From an uncultured Eubacteriales bacterium (lineage in GTDB: Bacteria; Bacillota; Clostridia; Oscillospirales; Oscillospiraceae): DNA of 64,000 bases. The position numbers were made by a program, and so were the translations under genes. Location of the stretch: positions 41,103 to 105,102 of the forward strand of contig UQXI01000004.1 in assembly GCA_900544975.1 (NCBI GenBank), read 5' to 3'. The notes beneath the pieces are model-generated. The model saw nothing but the letters and a program-made list of their open reading frames with translations, had not been told where the DNA came from and searched no databases. Shown in pieces: positions 17,000-26,116 of this stretch; position 1 is the first letter of the stretch, and every line of letters starts with the position of its first letter.

Positions 17000-17380
17000 T
17001 ACGCGCGTAGAGAAAGTGGTTTTGGGTGTGACACAATTTCTTATTCGGCTACAGCAAGCAGCTGGTAATGGTGGGCAGCAGTACACCACATTGGGGAGAA
17101 TGTGCAGTGTGATGATCCGCAGGTTGCCAGCCCCCATCCATTGGACGCTCTTCACACCATTTTGTGCTTTGCATCTGGAAGATTCTGCCCGCACCACACA
17201 GGTAAAGCTTGGAATAAACAAAATGCCCAAGACTAGAATAATATTGTACGTCCCACCGTTGGTCAAACTCAGAACCCAGCACCAGCAGCACGCTGGGGAA
17301 GGCGGTCAGGGTATCACAGAGCCTGGTCAGGGCAGGTTTGAGGGGAATATCGAATGTCCTGAGACGTGCATGCAGCACCG
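17000..17380 (-). pseudogene. Remnant of a DppC-type peptide/nickel ABC permease gene
   Basis: Two overlapping minus-strand frames carry consecutive pieces of a DppC/OppC permease. One frame (from about 17378) holds TRLCDTLTAFPSVLLVL, the loop before a membrane span. The other (17266-16994) holds NIILVLGILFIPSFT and MGAGNLRIITLHILPNVV, which is the EAA-type permease motif. A frameshift near 17270 is needed to join them, and both ends of the gene are missing. No intact ABC partner is nearby. It is debris between the sugar transferase promoter and the recombinase gene. Confidence 0.6.
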
Positions 17381-17503
17381 CCGTGAAATATCACATGATC
17401 TCGCAGAGTGAATATATAGCATCGGCCGCTCTCCGTTACGTGGTATTACGAGTTCTCTCGAAAAAAGGTGTGTATTTTATAGTGATGGGGTGGGGTAAGC
17501 CAG

Positions 17504-19078
17504 GTGATCAAAGTTGCAAGTTATTGCCGTGTTTCTACAGACAAGGATGATCAGGCCAACTCTTTTGAGGCGCAGCAACGCTACTTCAAAGAGTATATTG
17601 AACGGCAGCCCGATTGGGAGTTGTATGATGTCTATGCCGACGAAGGGATTACCGGTACATCCACCAAAAAACGGGCCGCGTTTCACCGCATGATTCATGA
17701 TGCACATATGGGAAGGTTTCGCCTGATTCTCACAAAAGAGGTCAGCCGGTTTTCTCGTAACATTTTGGACACCATTGCCTATACCCGAGAGCTTCGTCAG
17801 CTAGGGGTAGGGGTGCTGTTTATGAACGACGGCATCAATACGCTGGATCCAGACGCGGAATTGCGGCTCTCTATTATGGGTTCCATTGCACAGGAGGAGA
17901 GCCGCAAAACCTCCACCCGCGTTAAGTGGGGACAAACACGGCAGATGGAGCGGGGGGTGGTATTTGGGACGTCTCTGCTGGGGTATGACGTGAAAGATGG
18001 AAAAATTTCTATCAATCCAGAAGGGGCAGAGCTGGTCAAGTTGATTTTTCAGAAATATGGGATTGAGAAGAAAGGTACGACTGTCATTGCCCGGGAAATG
18101 CGGGAAGCAGGCTTTCGCACATATAGAGGGAATTCCAAATGGAGCAACAGCCATATCATCAAGATTTTGAAAAATGAAAAGTATGTGGGGGATTTGATCC
18201 AGAAGAAGACGTACACACCGGATTATTTAACACACGCTAAGAAATACAACCACGGAGAAGAAGCGCTGGTCGTCATTCAGAATCACCATCCGCCAATCAT
18301 TGACAGAGAACTGTGGAATACCGTTCAAGCTGAGCTGAAAAAAAGAAATGTGCATGGGGAGCTGGGATCCGGACATTCCAACCGCTATGTGTTTTCCGGT
18401 AAAATCAAATGCGGCGAATGTGGAGCCAGCTTTGTGTCCAGGAAGAAGTACAACAAGGATGGTACGTTCTGCCGCCGCTGGAGCTGCCGTACGGCCACAA
18501 ACGAGGGAAGAAGACATATAGATGCCCAAGGAAACGAAGTGGGCTGTAACGTGGGTAGGCTGCTCCGTGATGACGTTGCTATGGATATCCTGAAAAAAAC
18601 ACTGCGCTCTCTTTCTATGGATACCGATTGGCTGATTCACAATGTAACCGATTTGGCACTGGGTGCAATTTGGTTGGATACACAAAAAAGGGAAAATCAG
18701 GCGGAGGTGTTGGAGCGCGAAATTGCCCAAATCAGAGAAAAAAAAGAAGACGTCCTGGACGCCTTCTTTTCTAAATACATTACCAAAGATGAGATGCAGA
18801 TGATGAACCGGCGCTATGACAACCAATTGGCATCTCTGCAAGAACGCTTGGACACTGCACAGGCCAGGGAAGGGGAGAGCCGTACGATCCAGTTGCAACA
18901 AAAGATCCAAGGCCAAATCACTGACATAGTGTCTTGCAAGATAGATAGCGACGTTTTCTATAGAAACATGCTGGACTTCATAACAGTCTATCAGGATGGA
19001 CGGGCGGAGGTAAGAGTCTATTGTTTGCCACAAAAATGGATGTTTCAACTGACTGACACTTGTGGCAAACGTTCTTAA
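17504..19078 (+). CDS. Large serine recombinase (site-specific, SpoIVCA/TndX type)
   Basis: A 524-residue serine recombinase. The resolvase domain (1-150) has YCRVST with nucleophile S11, DEGITGTS and the Arg-rich SRFSRN segment. Next come a recombinase domain (about 165-270: GYDVKDGKI, KWSNSHIIKILKNEKYVGD), a zinc ribbon (CGECGASF ... CRRWSCR) and a coiled coil (about 395-460). This is the architecture of SpoIVCA, which excises skin, and of TndX/phiC31-type integrases. GTG start follows GGGGTGGGG. It lies mid-element, opposite in strand to the polysaccharide genes, and its stop overlaps the flippase stop. It is the best candidate to excise the cotJC element. Confidence 0.93.
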   Translation: MIKVASYCRVSTDKDDQANSFEAQQRYFKEYIERQPDWELYDVYADEGITGTSTKKRAAFHRMIHDAHMGRFRLILTKEVSRFSRNILDTIAYTRELRQLGVGVLFMNDGINTLDPDAELRLSIMGSIAQEESRKTSTRVKWGQTRQMERGVVFGTSLLGYDVKDGKISINPEGAELVKLIFQKYGIEKKGTTVIAREMREAGFRTYRGNSKWSNSHIIKILKNEKYVGDLIQKKTYTPDYLTHAKKYNHGEEALVVIQNHHPPIIDRELWNTVQAELKKRNVHGELGSGHSNRYVFSGKIKCGECGASFVSRKKYNKDGTFCRRWSCRTATNEGRRHIDAQGNEVGCNVGRLLRDDVAMDILKKTLRSLSMDTDWLIHNVTDLALGAIWLDTQKRENQAEVLEREIAQIREKKEDVLDAFFSKYITKDEMQMMNRRYDNQLASLQERLDTAQAREGESRTIQLQQKIQGQITDIVSCKIDSDVFYRNMLDFITVYQDGRAEVRVYCLPQKWMFQLTDTCGKRS

Positions 19079-20613
19079 GCTCGATGGAGCAACCGCTTTG
19101 CAAATTTGCACATAAAGTTCTTAAAATATAAGAATTCTTCCAGTCTGTGGAAGCAAAGAGCGAAAAGCAGATTTGGGACGATGCAGCAGACCAGGAACTT
19201 CAAGACCACATTTGTGAGCAATGGGAAGTGAAATACCGAACAAATTCCGTAGCAGGCCACTCCGGCAACAACAAGTACTAGGGCGTATAATCCGTATTTT
19301 TTATAGTACACCGAGACTTTCTCTTTGAGACCGTACTTAAATACTGCATATGGGTCATACCATGCATTGGTACATGCCCTGGAAATTGCGGTTGCAAGCA
19401 AGATACCAAACAGCCCCCAAAGCTTCCCCAGCCACAGAGAGCAAACCAGATTGATTGCTGCTGTGAGAATCAGGAGATAGCGGCCTTGGCGGAATAGGCC
19501 CATTGTATTTTTATAGGTCCATACTGCATTTTGCATTCCCACCATGTAGAAATTCAGTGCAATCACAAGGGGGATCGTAGCAGGTAGCACATAGGATTCC
19601 CCGAACATCAGATGGACGATGTCAGAGGAAACGACAAAAATGCCAATCGCTGCCCATCCGAAAAACCAGAAGTTGGCAAGGTTCAGGACATTGAATATAT
19701 TTAACTTTTTCTCTCGGGACTCTGATGCGTTTAGATTTCCGACACTTGCGGTGATTCCGTTAAATATCTGGCTGAGAAGAGAATTCAATGTTGTGGACAA
19801 TAGTGTGTAGTTTGAAGATAGCCCTGTAATCGCCAGCCCGCTAAAGTAGGTTATAATAACATTATCAGTGCTGTTTACCAGCAATCCGCACAACTTCCAG
19901 ATAACTAACGCTCGCACATTTTTGGTTAATCTGTTTCGCTCTTCTTTTTTTAGGGGCCTTATGCACCTTGACTTAATATACGGATACTTCTTACTGGCTA
20001 TCGTAGATATCGTAATATTGTAAACAAACCCGCCAATGCACTGGATAATCAAATATCCAATATACTCGTGGGTAGCAAAGAGCCAGACGATTTGTAAAAT
20101 GCTCTGCAGGACTGTGACAGCATAATTTGTTGCAGTAACAATATAATTCTGCTGTGCCGCCATAATTAAGGAGCTGCGATAACTAAAGAAATAGGAGCTG
20201 GCCGCATTAAAAAGATACAGCCCATAGATGAGGTATATGCTTTCCTTGATATTTGGCTCCTTAATCAGGAGGTTCAGAAATGGCATGAGAGCAATCCCGA
20301 TCACTCCAACTACAACGCCAATTACACGGTAACACTGCCCATAAAACTTGATGAGCGATGCAATCTGATCCTTGTCTCCAACAGCCAGCGGTTTGTAGAG
20401 GGCATAGACAATCGCACTGCCAATGCCAAGCTCCGCAAGACTTAACATACTGAGTATGTTCGTAAACAACCCGCCTATACCCAAGTATTCAGCCGAAAGC
20501 GTTCTGGTAAAGACCATCCGGCAGATCAGACCGATTATGGTATTCAGCGCATAGCCACCGAGCCCTGTGATAATGTTAAGCAGAGAATATTCCGTACGAG
20601 TTTTTTGCCCCAT
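19075..20613 (-). CDS. Polysaccharide flippase, Wzx-like
   Basis: A 512-residue multispan protein (about 12-14 hydrophobic segments) of the MATE/oligosaccharide flippase superfamily. The N-terminus has GGYALNTIIGLICRMVFTRTLSAEYLGIGGLFTNIL and the middle KLCGLLVNSTDNVIITYFSGL, typical of export proteins of Gram-positive capsules. It would move lipid-linked repeat units outward for polymerisation by the EpsG/Wzy-like protein encoded upstream. It is the last gene of the large minus-strand operon. Its TAA overlaps that of the convergent recombinase gene. Confidence 0.9.
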   Translation of the reverse strand: MGQKTRTEYSLLNIITGLGGYALNTIIGLICRMVFTRTLSAEYLGIGGLFTNILSMLSLAELGIGSAIVYALYKPLAVGDKDQIASLIKFYGQCYRVIGVVVGVIGIALMPFLNLLIKEPNIKESIYLIYGLYLFNAASSYFFSYRSSLIMAAQQNYIVTATNYAVTVLQSILQIVWLFATHEYIGYLIIQCIGGFVYNITISTIASKKYPYIKSRCIRPLKKEERNRLTKNVRALVIWKLCGLLVNSTDNVIITYFSGLAITGLSSNYTLLSTTLNSLLSQIFNGITASVGNLNASESREKKLNIFNVLNLANFWFFGWAAIGIFVVSSDIVHLMFGESYVLPATIPLVIALNFYMVGMQNAVWTYKNTMGLFRQGRYLLILTAAINLVCSLWLGKLWGLFGILLATAISRACTNAWYDPYAVFKYGLKEKVSVYYKKYGLYALVLVVAGVACYGICSVFHFPLLTNVVLKFLVCCIVPNLLFALCFHRLEEFLYFKNFMCKFAKRLLHRA

Positions 20614-20621
20614 AGCCGATC

Positions 20622-21779
20622 TTATCCTTTGTCCTTTGCAATATGGATTGCCCGAAGTGCCATTCCCTGGGCGAAGGGCATCACATCATATGTTTGCGCA
20701 AATACACCGATTCCTTTCGTATCGCCCTGGCACTCATCTATCGCGCCAGTAATTCTGGTCTTTTTCAGCAGTTTTGAAAGGCATTGGCCAGCCATTTCCT
20801 GATATTCCTTCTGACCCGTCAAAATATAGCACTTGGTATAAAACCATGCCAGCACAGCCGTAGCTGAGCTGTCGTAGGTATTTTCTCGCTGCAGGATCGA
20901 GCCAAAGCCACCATCTGTATGTTGATAAGCGACGTAAAATTCTGCAGCTTCCGTAATCCATTGATAAACTACTTCGCGGTATAGAGGGGATTGCAGCTCG
21001 GAGTATGTATCCATCAGCCCAATCACATACCATGCTACGCCTCGCCCCCAGCCGTATACGCCGAGGGGCAGCTTTGTTTTGATGTGGAACGCATGATTTG
21101 GAAGTGCAGTATGATTTAACAGCCCATGCTGGTGGTACATGGACAGCTGATGAAACGCAGTTTCTTCGCAAGAGGGGATACCATATGCCCTTGCATACAG
21201 TGCAAGGAACGGACAGACCAACCCGATTGTGTCCACATACATTTCGGGATTGTCTTTCCCGCCCGTGTAGGAAATCATACCGTCTTCGTTTATATTGCGC
21301 TCAATCAGTGCTCGTGCAACATCCATTGCTGGTCTGACAACCTGTGGGTCATCTGTTGCTTTCAGAATTGCATAAGACAGCATCCCGCAGTCAACCGCAA
21401 CCGGAGGCACCTTCCAATTCCCGTTTTTGTCCAGCAAAGTAAGAGCCGCCCGTTTTGCTGCAGTGCGGGAGGCGTCGTCCTGGCTTTCCAATAATCCGAG
21501 AATCAGTGCCGCTTTTTGCCAGGATTGAATGGATTGGCTCTTGTATTTGCCGCACACAAAGTCCAGAAGCATATAGCGGGAATTGTCTGTGATCTTCACG
21601 GTAGGTGTGTGTTTCAGCCATTTGAGAGCCGTCTTTTCCACAGCAGCTCTCCAGTTTGAATTCTCCCATCTGCCAATATGAAACCGGCAATATCGATTTT
21701 TCAAATAAAAGAAAAGATCCACCCCATAGTTGATCAGGCAGCATAAAAGTAAGGCGGATAAGGCCATCTTCCATATCAT
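20622..21779 (-). CDS. Membrane-anchored GH88/GH105-like glycoside hydrolase
   Basis: A 385-residue protein with an N-terminal membrane helix (about 5-25) and an (alpha/alpha)6-barrel domain like unsaturated rhamnogalacturonyl/glucuronyl hydrolases. Marks are PEMYVDTIGLVCPFLALYARAYG, YGWGRGVAWYVIGLMD and the late QHTDGGFGSILQ. In that family the substrate is the unsaturated uronic acid left by polysaccharide lyases. Inside an assembly locus it may trim or turn over the locus' own polymer, which would then contain uronic acid. That is an inference. It overlaps the pyruvyl transferase gene by 4 bp. Confidence 0.78.
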   Translation of the reverse strand: MIWKMALSALLLCCLINYGVDLFFYLKNRYCRFHIGRWENSNWRAAVEKTALKWLKHTPTVKITDNSRYMLLDFVCGKYKSQSIQSWQKAALILGLLESQDDASRTAAKRAALTLLDKNGNWKVPPVAVDCGMLSYAILKATDDPQVVRPAMDVARALIERNINEDGMISYTGGKDNPEMYVDTIGLVCPFLALYARAYGIPSCEETAFHQLSMYHQHGLLNHTALPNHAFHIKTKLPLGVYGWGRGVAWYVIGLMDTYSELQSPLYREVVYQWITEAAEFYVAYQHTDGGFGSILQRENTYDSSATAVLAWFYTKCYILTGQKEYQEMAGQCLSKLLKKTRITGAIDECQGDTKGIGVFAQTYDVMPFAQGMALRAIHIAKDKG

Positions 21780-22936
21780 GTTTCGGTCATCCTTTTTATG
21801 GCTTCGCCGCCCAGCAGTGCCCGCTTCTTGTATTCTGGCATGACATGTTTCAAGTGGCAGCGAATATTCTCCCCGTGGTTACAAAGCCAGATCCATGCGT
21901 TTTTCATGCAGTCTGGATTCCTAAAGCTCTGAACAGGAACGACATAATTCTCATCCGTACCAAATATGTCTTTGGCAATTCCTCTGGCTTTTATCGAGTA
22001 TCCTGCTACCAGCGTTGGAACACAGGTGGAATAGGCTGCAATGGTTGCGTGGGTGCGCGCGCCGACAAATAGCCTACATTGCGAAATGATTCTTTTCAGC
22101 TCCATGCAGTTTCGATCTTCCAGAAGTGCGACCCTTTCAGTAGCCTGGAACGTGTTATATAGGGTTTTCAGAGGATTTCGGTCATCGCTGTCCGGCTTTA
22201 CAACGTGGGGAATCAGCAGGATGCGATATCCTGTGTTGCTTAGAATATATCGCATCATTTCAATATAGTTTTCCATAACCAGCGTCCCACAATCAGCAGC
22301 CAGCGGACTGACGTTCACGCCAACTGTCTGATCGCGAACAAAGCCATCTGGCAGGGGACAGCTCGCGTCATCCAGCTGAAAAGCGGGATCCGGGCAGAGC
22401 AGCACATTTTTTTCAATGCCTGCCCGCTTTAAGCCCTCATAGGACAGGCTCTCACGCACAGTGATCAGATCATAGCGTTTCAAATCTGCAATCACCGATT
22501 CGGTCAGAGCCGAGGGCTCCACGGAGCATCCCCACAGAACCGTCTTACAGCCTTTCTCGTGGAGCATCCGATTGTAATATCCCAGCTTGTCCGTTCCAGC
22601 ATAGCAGTAATTGTCGCCACCGATAGACAGACAGATGTCACCGGCAGAAACCTTCTGCAAAAGGGCTTTGTGCCCGTGTCGAATAAATTGGTAGTCATGA
22701 TGGTTCAGTTTATGATCTGCTGCGCAGAGAAAGTATGTAAGAGTCCCTTTCTTTGCCGGAATATAACGATCTTCTACAACCTCTGCGGTCTGTTCCACAT
22801 GATACTGCAATTCTTCATCCGGCGAGGCCGAAAACAATGTGGGCTCCACACCCAGGATTTTGGCTGTGGAACGAACAATGGCTTCACAGCCGTGGTTGGC
22901 GCTGCCGCCGTGATAGTATAAACGAATTGTGCTCAT
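21776..22936 (-). CDS. Polysaccharide pyruvyl transferase
   Basis: A 386-residue PF04230 enzyme, which adds a pyruvate ketal from phosphoenolpyruvate to a sugar of the growing polymer, giving it negative charge. The family signature is visible in SIGGDNYCYAG, VLWGCSVEP, ITVRESLSYEGLKRAG, VLLCPDPAFQL, GVNVSPLA and the histidine-containing VGARTHATIAAYSTCVPTLVAGYSIKARGIA. It is translationally coupled to the hydrolase gene. Confidence 0.92.
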   Translation of the reverse strand: MSTIRLYYHGGSANHGCEAIVRSTAKILGVEPTLFSASPDEELQYHVEQTAEVVEDRYIPAKKGTLTYFLCAADHKLNHHDYQFIRHGHKALLQKVSAGDICLSIGGDNYCYAGTDKLGYYNRMLHEKGCKTVLWGCSVEPSALTESVIADLKRYDLITVRESLSYEGLKRAGIEKNVLLCPDPAFQLDDASCPLPDGFVRDQTVGVNVSPLAADCGTLVMENYIEMMRYILSNTGYRILLIPHVVKPDSDDRNPLKTLYNTFQATERVALLEDRNCMELKRIISQCRLFVGARTHATIAAYSTCVPTLVAGYSIKARGIAKDIFGTDENYVVPVQSFRNPDCMKNAWIWLCNHGENIRCHLKHVMPEYKKRALLGGEAIKRMTET

Positions 22937-22957
22937 GGAGCACCTCCCAAAAGGTAC

Positions 22958-23818
22958 TTAGTTCTTTCTCAGGATTCTGTGCAGCTTATTGGGCACACGG
23001 ACGGTTGAGAAATAGAGTGCGTAGTAAAATAGGTACTTCCACCGGCACGGGTTCCTCACTTCGCCCAGATTCTTTTGGCAGTGATACAGTCCTTGATAAA
23101 AGAAGTATAACGATACGTGATCTAGCTTGCCAAAACCCGGCCGGTTCTTCAGCAAACATGTTTGCAACGCTTGATTGAACGTTTCTTTCTTTGCGGTGCT
23201 AGTCAAAGCACCGTCATGCCAGCGATATGCATACAGCTTTTCGCTGATGCAAGCAGGCTCAAACTTCATACAGATTCTCTGCCAGTAGTCAAAATCCTCC
23301 ACAAGGGCCAGTTCGGGGTTGTATTCACCAATGGTTTCATAGACTTTTCTGGAATACAGGAAGCAGGCTCCCACGGGGTTGCTTCCAACGATGGTCTTTC
23401 GTGCAAAATCGTTAACCATGATGCATTCTACAATCTTCCCGTCCGCATCAATGACATCACAGGAGGCAAAGGCAAATTCCTGATTCTGCTGCTGCAGGGT
23501 GCGGTACATCACCTCAAGAGCGGTTGGATAATAATAGTTGTCATCCGACGTCCAGGTGAGATAATCCCCATGGGCCAGAGAAAAGCCGCGGTTCAGCGTT
23601 TTGGGAAGCCGTAAGTTCTTGGGGTTTTTGTAATAATGAATTCGTGCATCCTTGGTTGTGTATTCCGTGGCAATGGAAGCGGTGCGGTCTGTGGAACCGT
23701 CGTCTATAATCAAGAGCTCCCAGTTGATATAGGTCTGCGCCAAAACGCTGTCTATGCTCTGACGCATATATTTTTCACCATTATAAATTGGCAACACGAT
23801 GCTAATTAATGGCTGCAT
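22958..23818 (-). CDS. Family 2 glycosyltransferase
   Basis: A 286-residue GT-A glycosyltransferase. It begins directly with SIVLPIYNGEKYMRQSIDSVLAQTYINWELLIIDDGSTDRT, with metal-binding region TWTSDDNYYYPTALEVM and acceptor-side VEDFDYWQRI. The TSDD form of the DxD motif is typical of WcaA-like enzymes. It adds one sugar of the repeat unit; donor and linkage cannot be read. No transmembrane segment is evident. Confidence 0.92.
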   Translation of the reverse strand: MQPLISIVLPIYNGEKYMRQSIDSVLAQTYINWELLIIDDGSTDRTASIATEYTTKDARIHYYKNPKNLRLPKTLNRGFSLAHGDYLTWTSDDNYYYPTALEVMYRTLQQQNQEFAFASCDVIDADGKIVECIMVNDFARKTIVGSNPVGACFLYSRKVYETIGEYNPELALVEDFDYWQRICMKFEPACISEKLYAYRWHDGALTSTAKKETFNQALQTCLLKNRPGFGKLDHVSLYFFYQGLYHCQKNLGEVRNPCRWKYLFYYALYFSTVRVPNKLHRILRKN

Positions 23819-23844
23819 ACAAGGTCACGCCCTTTCTGCGGATC

Positions 23845-24819
23845 TTACAGTCCGATTTTTAGACGGTTCCTAAGCCGACAGGTGTTCTTTATGCATAACT
23901 GTGCCATATAAAACCAAATTCGCTGTTTTATTGCCATTCCGCTGGGGCAGCGCAGAGGTCGCAGGCCCTTTACAATGCTCTCAATGCGGGATTCTGCTGT
24001 CTCCTGATCCGTCCCTTTCAGGTAGAACATACTCATCTGCATGCTGTACACACAGAAAAGCAAGAGACTGGCCTGATCCTCAGAGACAAGTTCTGGGAAG
24101 TGTTTCTTGATGTATGCACAACGCAGGACTCTGGCTTCCAGCGCGTCCAGACGCCTTAAGGAATAGCCCTCGCCCATAATACTTCCGCCGCGCTGCATAT
24201 AAAAATAGCAGGGGGTATCCAAAACAGAAACTCGCTGTGCCCTGGCGACTGCCTGATAGCTCCAGAACACATCCTCATGGTACTTGCCAACTGGGAACAG
24301 AATGTCTCGAATCAGCGCTGTCTTATACAGCTTATACCACACCGGCTGCTTGAGCCAGGATTCTTTGACAATGGCCCGCATAGCTTCTTCCTGGTTTAAT
24401 ACGCAACATCCTGACTGCGTCAGGCTCTTGGAGGGCGTTCCATCGTCCCAGACCATCTCAACGCCACAGGCGGCAATGTCGCTGCCGTCGGCAATCATGC
24501 GTTCATGCAGCAGCCTGTACATATCCCGAGCGATCCAGTCATCGCTATCCACAAAGCCCATCAGTTCGCCGGTGGCAACGGCCATACCGGCGTTTCTGGC
24601 ATCGGACAAGCCCCCGTTCTTTTTGTGAATGACTCGGATACGCTCATCTTTTTCCGCCCAGGCATCGCACATGGCAGGGCAATGATCCGGAGAACCATCA
24701 TCCACGAGAATAATCTCTAGATTTTGGTAGGATTGCTCGACGATAGACTGAATACAGCGGTCAAGGTACGCTTCAACCTTATAAACGGGAACAATCACGC
24801 TGATCTTTTGCTCCTCCAC
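23845..24819 (-). CDS. Family 2 glycosyltransferase
   Basis: A 324-residue GT-A enzyme with VIVPVYKVEAYLDRCIQSIVEQ, ILVDDGSPDHCPAMCD, GLSDARNAGMAVATGELMGFVDSDDW and HEDVFWSYQAV. The SDD metal motif and the ED catalytic-base region are intact, as in EpsJ-like enzymes. It is separated from its upstream neighbour by 5 bp. One of four family 2 enzymes in the operon. Confidence 0.92.
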   Translation of the reverse strand: MEEQKISVIVPVYKVEAYLDRCIQSIVEQSYQNLEIILVDDGSPDHCPAMCDAWAEKDERIRVIHKKNGGLSDARNAGMAVATGELMGFVDSDDWIARDMYRLLHERMIADGSDIAACGVEMVWDDGTPSKSLTQSGCCVLNQEEAMRAIVKESWLKQPVWYKLYKTALIRDILFPVGKYHEDVFWSYQAVARAQRVSVLDTPCYFYMQRGGSIMGEGYSLRRLDALEARVLRCAYIKKHFPELVSEDQASLLLFCVYSMQMSMFYLKGTDQETAESRIESIVKGLRPLRCPSGMAIKQRIWFYMAQLCIKNTCRLRNRLKIGL

Positions 24820-24824
24820 GCCGC

Positions 24825-26045
24825 TTACCTCCCTGCATCCAAAATGTTTGTGATCGTCTTGACTGGGTCGAAATCGTTCAGTGGGACATTCCGAACATCC
24901 CCCAGATTACCAGATTCAATCTGGCGAATGGCTCTGGTAATATCCTCAACGGTGTTCTGACAGAATACATAGCGATTAAATTGGCCAAAGAATTCACGCA
25001 AAACCTTCTGCTCCTCCAGTGTGCCATCCATAATGAACAGGATTGTCTTGTTGGTGGCAGAATACTGATAAATTTTGCCCGGAATCTGTCCGCCTTTGCG
25101 ATTGCAGAGAAAGATCAGAACGTTGGTGCTGTCCTCGATGGGCTTCAGTTCGTTCAAAGACAGCCGCGGATGGATGTGGATATGTTCGGTGTCAGGGAAC
25201 AGATTGCAAGGATTCCCACAGATGTTCACTTTGATTGCAGATGCTTTTGCTGCTTCAAAAAAAGGAGCTAAATTGCGGGCGGCTGGAGCGTAGTCCCCGA
25301 AATAACCATAGTAGTTCTGGTCAAAAGAAACTGCATGCACCAAGTCAGCTTTGTAATAAAATGGCAACGGCTGCCAGTACATCTTATGGGCAGATTCTGG
25401 ATACTTTTCTTGCTGGTATTTCAGGGTCAATGGACTGACGTAACAAATTTTTTCAGCAAAAGACAACAACCGCTGTTCTTCGCGCCGAATCGAGCTAGAA
25501 TTTTGAAAACCATAGACATCGTTATGCCAAGGATCTTCCCAAATCTGAATCCAGTGGTTTCCTTTGATATGCCCGGATTTCAGCAGGTTGTGGGCAAGCA
25601 GATGACTGGAAGGTGGCGTAGAAATAGACAAGACGTAATCAAATTCTTCGCTGGACTTAAATTTTTGTGCTTTCTTTATAAATGACGCATAAATACCATG
25701 GGGGCCATACAAAGAACGAATTAAGTTTTTCAACTTGTGCTTTACGTCAGACGCAAAATGGGCGCCATGGGCTGTGCTCATTGTAGAAGAAGCGATTTCC
25801 GCTGCGGCAGTGGCAGCTCTTTTTCGTAGGGACAGTTTCTCATATAGGGAAACACCATAATAAGTATACTGAACAACCTCGGTAGGAATGGCCACAGACT
25901 CATCCAAAGTATAGTCTTTTCCATCTGCGCTGAGTAATGTTACACTGTGTCCGGCATCTACAAGTCCTCGAATATATGCAGTATGACACAGGTTGGCAGA
26001 AGAATTGGTCAGTATGCAGTCGCCAATGATCACCAAAATTTTCAT
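24825..26045 (-). CDS. Family 4-like glycosyltransferase
   Basis: A 406-residue GT-B-fold enzyme. The N-terminal half has ILVIIGDCILTNSSANLCHTAYIRGLVDAGHSVTLL and HWIQIWEDPWHNDVYG. The C-terminal half has YYGYFGDYAPAARNLAPFFEAA and VLIFLCNRKGGQIPGKIYQYSATNKTILFI, the nucleotide-sugar binding region. Start at 26045 is chosen over 26066 because GAGGAAAAAG sits at the right distance. It resembles LPS-biosynthesis GT4 proteins with a long insert (about 90-150), so donor specificity is unknown. Confidence 0.85.
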   Translation of the reverse strand: MKILVIIGDCILTNSSANLCHTAYIRGLVDAGHSVTLLSADGKDYTLDESVAIPTEVVQYTYYGVSLYEKLSLRKRAATAAAEIASSTMSTAHGAHFASDVKHKLKNLIRSLYGPHGIYASFIKKAQKFKSSEEFDYVLSISTPPSSHLLAHNLLKSGHIKGNHWIQIWEDPWHNDVYGFQNSSSIRREEQRLLSFAEKICYVSPLTLKYQQEKYPESAHKMYWQPLPFYYKADLVHAVSFDQNYYGYFGDYAPAARNLAPFFEAAKASAIKVNICGNPCNLFPDTEHIHIHPRLSLNELKPIEDSTNVLIFLCNRKGGQIPGKIYQYSATNKTILFIMDGTLEEQKVLREFFGQFNRYVFCQNTVEDITRAIRQIESGNLGDVRNVPLNDFDPVKTITNILDAGR

Positions 26046-26116
26046 CTTTTTCCTCGCGTATCGCATTTATAATATAGGCAGCCAATATATTCGGGTGTGC
26101 ATCAAACGCTCCCAGT

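Noticed and set aside
16880..17504. Invertible promoter controlled by the serine recombinase
   Set aside because: The two promoter copies are direct, not inverted, repeats, and no inverted repeat flanks either one.
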